DNA of 64,000 bases from assembly GCA_051985675.1 (NCBI GenBank), contig JBPYFJ010000144.1, positions 1 to 64,000 of the forward strand, given 5' to 3'. Source of the stretch: JAFAXD01 sp051985675. Lineage in GTDB: Bacteria > Pseudomonadota > Alphaproteobacteria > Rhizobiales > Xanthobacteraceae. Of the stretch, positions 59,430 to 64,000 are shown in pieces. The notes under the pieces are model-generated. The model saw only the letters and a program-made list of their open reading frames with translations. It was not told the origin of the DNA and did not search any database. Position numbers and translations under genes: made by a program. How positions within the stretch are numbered: position 1 is the stretch's first letter; each line of letters starts with the position of its first letter.

Positions 59430-61349
59430 CTATTGCGACGGGCCGCCTGTGGTGACTCCCGGTGGGCGTTGCGAGCCGGTCAGGCGCTCGAGCGCCCCGC
59501 GCACCGCATCGACGCTTCCCCGCCCGCGCACGGCGTTGAGCAGCGGCGCCGCCGCTCCCGATCGGCTCAGCAAGCTTTGCGTATCGGGAAGCATAACCGG
59601 GTCGTCCCAGGGCCCCTGCACCACGAATGGAAGTTCAAATGCGCCGCCCTGGTCATTGCCGGAGGTAACCAGCTGAGCGGAGCCAGTAAGGTCGATGTCG
59701 CGATTCGGGATCGAAGCCGAGCCCCCAAGGAGCAAACGCACCGCCGGTCCTTCGATGCGGACGTCCTCGGCGGTGGCGATGCCGCGCTCCAATTTCAGCG
59801 CGATGTTGAGCCGATCGTAAGGGGTTCGGCCGCTGCGAAAATCGCCCGCGCCTGACAACGGTCGACGCTCGAGCCGGCGCAACAGCTGTTCGACGTCAAA
59901 TCCGGTCAGCGCGCCGTCGAGCGCCGTCAAGGTTGCGGTGCCATTGAGCGTATTGGTCAACGCGTTGATGCTCGTTCCGGTACCTTCCACCAGGAAATTC
60001 AGGTCGCCCTTGCCTTCGATGCGGCGAATGCCGATCAAGTCCCGCAGGCATTGTTCCAGATCGACGTTGCTGAATTGCATTTGCGATTTGAGCTCGGCGC
60101 CTTCATCCAGTTTGGAGATCGCAACCGATCCGGTTACGAGGCCGCCGAACGCCTGCGACTCCCCAATGGCGAGGGTCAGGTCGCCGGAACGGAGGTTAGC
60201 CGCGATCGCCGTACGACCGATCCGGGACGATCCGAGGGTCACACTCGCCGCCGACAGGCGGAGATCGAGATCGACCGCCGCCAAATCCTTGAAGGTTATC
60301 GGCCTTGGATTCCACGCGCGCGCGTTGGACGCCATCAAATGGAAGGCCGAGACGTAGGGCGTGAGGTTCAGCCCCTCGACCGCCAGTGTGCCTTTGAGCA
60401 TCCGCCGGTCTTCATTGCTGAACGTCAGGACACCGTCCGCGACGTTGCCGTCGAGCGCGATATCGACGCCCGACATCGCGACCGTCCCGCCTGCGACATT
60501 GGTCTGGGCCTTGAGCGTAAAGCGGCCGAAGCCTCCGTCCGGCAGCGGCTTCGTACCCATCCATTGCAGCGCATCGCGCAGCGAGGCGGCATCCGCCGCA
60601 AGCGTGCCGTCGATCTTCAGCGAGGGCCGATTGCTCATCACGCCGTCGAACGCGACCTTGATGGGAGCGCCGTTGATGCGCACCTTCATCCCGGCTTGAT
60701 TGCCCACCAGGGCGGCGTAGAAATCACCGATCGCGAGGCTTGCTTCCAGCGGCTGGTCGCGCCAAACGAATTGACCGGTTGCCGCAAATGTCTTGGCGAT
60801 GGCAGGCCACGCGAGCGACAGGTCGACCTGGCTGACCGTCTCCTCGGCGTCTCCGCTGTTGACGATGATGGTGCCGTCCTTGATGTGGATCTCGGAAAAC
60901 GACAGCAGCGACCGGTCGGCGTCGGGCTGCAGCGCGCCCGCCAGTGCGTGCAGCAGCGGCGCCCAATTGGAACGACCGGCGGGATCAAACTTGATGGCGA
61001 TACGTGGCCGCTCGAGCGAGATGTCCGCTATCTCGATGTGGCCGGCCAACAGCGGCAACAGACGAAGATGTGCGGTCAGGCTCTCGGCGGCAAGCGCCGG
61101 CGCGCCGCGGTCGTCCTCGAGCACGACGTCGCGAAAGCTCACCGTGTCGGGCGGAAAGATCGAAACGCGCACCTCGCCACGGATCGCCGGATCGAGACCG
61201 GTCGCCGCGCGAATCTGTGCCTTGACGGCATCGCGCGCCACCTCCGTGGAAATCAGGAACGAGGACACGGCGATTGCTCCCAGGCCGACGACGACCAGGG
61301 CAGCGAACGCTAGTCCGATACGCTTAAATCCGATGGTGGTCACGAGCAC
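59430..61349 (-). CDS. AsmA-family inner-membrane/periplasmic protein
   Basis: A 639-residue AsmA-like protein. One N-terminal membrane helix (about 9-32) anchors a large beta-rich periplasmic body. The AsmA motif near the N-terminus is RAATGLDPAIRGEVRVSIFP, and the C-terminal AsmA-like domain includes LNGTATLTALDGALTGFDVEQLLRRL and TGSAQLVT. AsmA proteins bridge the envelope and affect outer-membrane lipid homeostasis. The start is a GTG at 61349 (a second GTG two codons later is possible). It is convergent with the PotC-like gene. Confidence 0.85.
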   Translation of the reverse strand: MLVTTIGFKRIGLAFAALVVVGLGAIAVSSFLISTEVARDAVKAQIRAATGLDPAIRGEVRVSIFPPDTVSFRDVVLEDDRGAPALAAESLTAHLRLLPLLAGHIEIADISLERPRIAIKFDPAGRSNWAPLLHALAGALQPDADRSLLSFSEIHIKDGTIIVNSGDAEETVSQVDLSLAWPAIAKTFAATGQFVWRDQPLEASLAIGDFYAALVGNQAGMKVRINGAPIKVAFDGVMSNRPSLKIDGTLAADAASLRDALQWMGTKPLPDGGFGRFTLKAQTNVAGGTVAMSGVDIALDGNVADGVLTFSNEDRRMLKGTLAVEGLNLTPYVSAFHLMASNARAWNPRPITFKDLAAVDLDLRLSAASVTLGSSRIGRTAIAANLRSGDLTLAIGESQAFGGLVTGSVAISKLDEGAELKSQMQFSNVDLEQCLRDLIGIRRIEGKGDLNFLVEGTGTSINALTNTLNGTATLTALDGALTGFDVEQLLRRLERRPLSGAGDFRSGRTPYDRLNIALKLERGIATAEDVRIEGPAVRLLLGGSASIPNRDIDLTGSAQLVTSGNDQGGAFELPFVVQGPWDDPVMLPDTQSLLSRSGAAAPLLNAVRGRGSVDAVRGALERLTGSQRPPGVTTGGPSQ

Positions 61350-61614
61350 CGATCCGGAGTGTCGCCGGGGTCTGTGGATGCCGGCCGGCAGAAGAGGAGA
61401 AAGCCAGTGACGGCCGTCTGTGTCGCTTTCGTGGCCGGGATTTTGCCTGCTGGCCCAACATATTGCCAGTCACCTGGCGGATCGGCGCGCCTCCTGCCGC
61501 GCATGATCGCCATTGCCGGACTTTGGCCAGATGGCCCGAATCAATGGGACACAGGCCCCTGCCTGAAAACGAGCTACATTAACGCCTGCCGGGCCGTAGG
61601 AAAGGGGATTTGTG

Positions 61615-63570
61615 ATGAATGACCAGCCGCTATGGAGCCCTTCCCCCGCACGGGTCGAGGCCACCCGGGTCATGGCGTTCCTGCGGGAAACGAATCGCCG
61701 GCACCAACTTGGCCTGAAATCGTACCGCGATCTCCACGCCTGGAGCGTCCAGAACCCGGATCTGTTCTGGGACCAGCTCTGGGATTTCTGTGGGGTCATC
61801 GGCGAAAAAGGTGCCCGCCGCGCCGCCAACCTCGACGCCATGCCGGGCGCGGCATTCTTTCCCGACGCCAGGCTCAATTTCGCTGAAAATCTGTTGCGGC
61901 GGTCCGACCAGCGCGATGCCCTGGTGTTCCGCGGAGAGGATAAGCGCACCGACCGGCTCTCCTTCGCGCAACTTGCCGCGCTGGTGTCGCGCCTGCAGCA
62001 AGCCCTTAAGGCGCTCGGCGTTGGGGTCGGGGATCGCGTCGCGGGCATGATGCCGAACATGCCGGAAACCGTTGCCGCCATGCTCGCCACGACGTCGATC
62101 GGCGCGGTCTGGTCGTCATGTTCGCCCGACTTCGGCGAGCGCGGGGTGCTCGATCGCTTCGGCCAAATCGAGCCCAAAGTCCTCTTCACGGTCGATGGCT
62201 ATTGGTACAACGGCAAAATGCAGCGGATCGGCGACAAGCTCCGCCCGATCGTTGATCAACTGCCCCCCCTCAAAGCGGCGGTCATTGTTTCTTACCTCGG
62301 CGAAGCCGAGGAGGTCGCCAAAGCGCTGCCCGGCGGGGTGACGCTCGAAACCGTGCTCAAGCCCTACGCCCCGAAGCCGGTGACGTTCGAGCGGCTTCCA
62401 TTCAATCATCCGGTCTACATCATGTTTTCGTCGGGCACGACCGGCGTGCCGAAGTGCATCGTGCACGGCGCGGGCGGGACGCTGCTGCAGCATCTCAAGG
62501 AGCAGCAGCTGCAATGTGACCTGCGCGACGGCGACCGGCTGTTCTACTTCACGACTTGCGGTTGGATGATGTGGAACTGGCTGGCGTCGGGCATCGGGTC
62601 GGGAGCAACCCTGATGCTGTATGACGGGTCGCCGTTCGCTCCGACAGCATCGGTGCTGTGGGACTACGCCCAAGCCGAACGGATCACCCTGTTTGGCACT
62701 TCGGCCAAATACATCGATGCGTGCAACAAGGAAGGGATCGAGCCGGCGAGGACGCACGACTTGTCGTCGATCAGGCTGATCACCTCGACCGGGTCACCGC
62801 TTGCGCCTGACAGTTTCGACTACGTCTATCGATCGATCAAATCCGACGTGCCGCTGACGTCGATCTCCGGTGGCACCGACATCATGGGGTGTTTCGTGCT
62901 CGGTGATCCCACCTCGCCGGTGTGGAAGGGCGAAATCCAGGCGCCCGGCCTCGGCATGGCGGTCGACGTCTGGTCGGAGGACGGCAAGCCGGTTCGAATG
63001 CAGAAGGGCGAGTTGGTCTGCACGAGGCCCTTCGTCTCGATGCCGGTCGGGTTCTGGAACGATCCGGGAGGCAACAAATACCGCGCCGCCTATTTCGAGC
63101 GCTTTCCGAATGTGTGGTGCCACGGCGACTTTGCCGAATGGACGGCGCATGGCGGCATGATCATTCACGGGCGGTCGGACGCGACCCTTAATCCCGGCGG
63201 CGTGCGCATTGGCACCGCGGAAATCTATGCCCAGGTCGAGCAGATCCCCGAGGTACTCGAGGCGATCGCCATTGGACAGGACTGGGACAACGACGTGCGC
63301 GTGTTGCTGTTCGTGCGCCTCAAGGAGGGCTTTGAGCTCGATGAGGCGTTGCGCAACAAGATCCGCCTCAAGATCAGGACCGGCGCCAGCCCGCGCCACG
63401 TGCCGGCGAAAATCCTCCACGTCCGGGATATTCCGCGGACCAAGTCGGGCAAGATCACCGAACTCGCGGTGCGCGATGTCGTCCACGGGCGGCCTGTCAA
63501 GAACACCGACGCGCTTGCCAATCCGGAATCACTGGCGCTCTACCGGGACCTACCGGAGTTGCGGACGTAG
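61615..63570 (+). CDS. aacS: Acetoacetyl-CoA synthetase
   Basis: A 651-residue adenylating enzyme that activates acetoacetate to its CoA ester. The AMP motif is MFSSGTTGVPKCIVHG, with TSTGSPLAPDSF, and SGGTDIMGCFV following. The C-terminal Lys is in PRTKSGKITE. The N-terminus (LWSPSPARVEATRVMAFLRE) is typical of AacS and not of acetyl-CoA synthetase. ATG 61615 follows AGGAAAGGGGA; a GTG one codon before is possible. In rhizobia AacS serves polyhydroxybutyrate and ketone-body breakdown. It stands alone. Confidence 0.95.
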   Translation: MNDQPLWSPSPARVEATRVMAFLRETNRRHQLGLKSYRDLHAWSVQNPDLFWDQLWDFCGVIGEKGARRAANLDAMPGAAFFPDARLNFAENLLRRSDQRDALVFRGEDKRTDRLSFAQLAALVSRLQQALKALGVGVGDRVAGMMPNMPETVAAMLATTSIGAVWSSCSPDFGERGVLDRFGQIEPKVLFTVDGYWYNGKMQRIGDKLRPIVDQLPPLKAAVIVSYLGEAEEVAKALPGGVTLETVLKPYAPKPVTFERLPFNHPVYIMFSSGTTGVPKCIVHGAGGTLLQHLKEQQLQCDLRDGDRLFYFTTCGWMMWNWLASGIGSGATLMLYDGSPFAPTASVLWDYAQAERITLFGTSAKYIDACNKEGIEPARTHDLSSIRLITSTGSPLAPDSFDYVYRSIKSDVPLTSISGGTDIMGCFVLGDPTSPVWKGEIQAPGLGMAVDVWSEDGKPVRMQKGELVCTRPFVSMPVGFWNDPGGNKYRAAYFERFPNVWCHGDFAEWTAHGGMIIHGRSDATLNPGGVRIGTAEIYAQVEQIPEVLEAIAIGQDWDNDVRVLLFVRLKEGFELDEALRNKIRLKIRTGASPRHVPAKILHVRDIPRTKSGKITELAVRDVVHGRPVKNTDALANPESLALYRDLPELRT

Positions 63571-63614
63571 CCGCGGGAGCGATCAAACATCAGGGGCACT
63601 AGAATCATAGGTTT

Positions 63615-63691
63615 GCTAGTGTCCTTTCGATTCCGAAATTCGCGTCGAGCGGGCTGCAAAATGTGGCGAACTTCGGAATCGGGACGCTAGC
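63615..63691. repeat. Inverted-repeat element (GCTAG...CTAGC ends)
   Basis: GCTAGTGTCCTTTCGATTCC at the left and its near-inverse ending GGAATCGGGACGCTAGC at the right (63666-63691) give arms of about 26-29 bases around a short centre rich in GC. This is a hairpin-forming intergenic repeat between the two convergent genes, or a short mobile-element remnant (MITE-like). The left arm has a 3-base difference in length from the right arm. Confidence 0.65.
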
Positions 63692-64000
63692 GCGTGGCCT
63701 CGGCATGTCGGGGCGAGCCGGCAGCCGCCACTTCAGCAATCAGTTTGTTGATAATTGCCTGGCCGAATGCATTGAAGTTCTCCGCCACCATCACGAACGA
63801 GTTCGGCCCGCCCACGACGTTGTTGCGGTAATAGGCTTCGAGACCGCCCGGCGGATTGGTGTGATCCTGGTTCCATGACAGCGGCTGTTCGCTCAGGATC
63901 ACCAGGCCGTTGATGGTTACGCCCTGCGCCACCGCGTCATCGCGCGCCGCGGTGACGTCGCGCCCGGAATTGTTGGTCCCGTCACCGGACACGTCGATCG
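63687..64000 (-). CDS. DUF1194 (von Willebrand factor A-like) protein, C-terminal part
   Basis: The 3' end of a gene that runs off the right edge of the window. The visible part (about 104 residues) begins in IDVSGDGTNNSGRDVTAARD, the metal-ion-dependent adhesion site type region of the DUF1194 vWA domain, followed by GVTINGLVIL and LEAYYRNNVVGGPNSFV. The GTG at 63992 is internal to the domain, so the true start lies beyond the window. Function unknown; members are usually exported. Confidence 0.85.
   Translation of the reverse strand, partial: IDVSGDGTNNSGRDVTAARDDAVAQGVTINGLVILSEQPLSWNQDHTNPPGGLEAYYRNNVVGGPNSFVMVAENFNAFGQAIINKLIAEVAAAGSPRHAEATR

Noticed and set aside
61350..61614. Small open frame (about 87 codons) before acetoacetyl-CoA synthetase
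   Set aside because: No domain, no ribosome site, and its end overlaps the synthetase start region; treated as intergenic.
1..64000. CRISPR array, tRNA, rRNA, prophage or insertion sequence
   Set aside because: No regular direct-repeat array, no cloverleaf with CCA end, no rRNA segment, and no transposase, integrase or phage structural gene was seen.

Overview
The window is about 64 kb of GC-rich chromosome. It looks like an alphaproteobacterium of the order Hyphomicrobiales (Rhizobiales), close to the Bradyrhizobium / Nitrobacteraceae / Xanthobacteraceae group. The reasons are a complete NepR-EcfG-PhyR general stress module with an HWE histidine kinase, a DUF2849-sulfite reductase-DUF934 cluster, many LivK/TRAP/NMT1-type binding proteins, DUF1194, and several families of short palindromic intergenic repeats of the kind common in this group. 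I see no rRNA, tRNA, CRISPR array, phage, plasmid or insertion sequence. It reads as an ordinary chromosomal segment rich in uptake and catabolic genes.

Layout. 0.4-2.6 kb: a minus-strand operon of DUF2946, a BNR-repeat protein and a thioredoxin, all exported and all with cysteine motifs. 2.6-9.0 kb: two tandem amidohydrolases, a two-domain VOC (extradiol-type) dioxygenase, an orphan periplasmic binding protein, a decayed MHYT-domain gene, and a short MetE-like gene preceded by a CRP-consensus palindrome. 9.1-13.4 kb: the general stress response locus (HWE kinase, ecfG, nepR, phyR, then a single-domain receiver), with back-to-back EcfG-type promoters between nepR and phyR. 13.5-17 kb: an FAD monooxygenase, an orphan amino-acid binding protein and an L,D-transpeptidase. 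17.3-23.6 kb: a complete branched-chain-type ABC transporter (K-H-M-G-F), a second MetE-like protein and DUF4031. 23.7-24.5 kb: an outer-membrane barrel.

24.5-31.3 kb: an HpaB-type flavin monooxygenase operon with two AhpD-like proteins, DoxX and a GST, flanked by LysR and GntR regulators and an NMT1-like protein without a signal peptide. 31.6-35.3 kb: DUF2849, sulfite reductase, DUF934, and then a rhodanese. 35.3-37.4 kb: a resorcylate-decarboxylase-like amidohydrolase and a fatty acid desaturase. 37.5-42.7 kb: a gentisate-type ring-cleavage group (FAH hydrolase, MarR, Rieske ferredoxin, luciferase-like oxidoreductase, gentisate dioxygenase, GST). 42.8-44.1 kb: a class III nucleotide cyclase. 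44.3-54.2 kb: a divergent locus with a ThDP enzyme, an MFS carrier and a ModA-like protein on one side, and TRAP transporter genes plus malonyl-CoA decarboxylase on the other. It is followed by a class III CoA-transferase and a RutE-like reductase, and suggests uptake and CoA-dependent breakdown of a malonate-like acid. 54.2-64 kb: an SDR, glpD, a polyamine-type ABC transporter without its binding protein, AsmA, acetoacetyl-CoA synthetase and the end of a DUF1194 gene that runs off the window.

Taken together, these genes suit a soil heterotroph that takes up small organic acids, amino acids and aromatics and feeds them into ring cleavage and acyl-CoA metabolism. No single block is clearly a new defence or mobile system. 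The best candidates for undescribed biology are the DUF2946-BNR-thioredoxin operon, the amidohydrolase/VOC/MetE-like block, the HpaB-AhpD operon with its signal-less NMT1 protein, and the ThDP-MFS-ModA-like / TRAP-malonyl-CoA decarboxylase locus.
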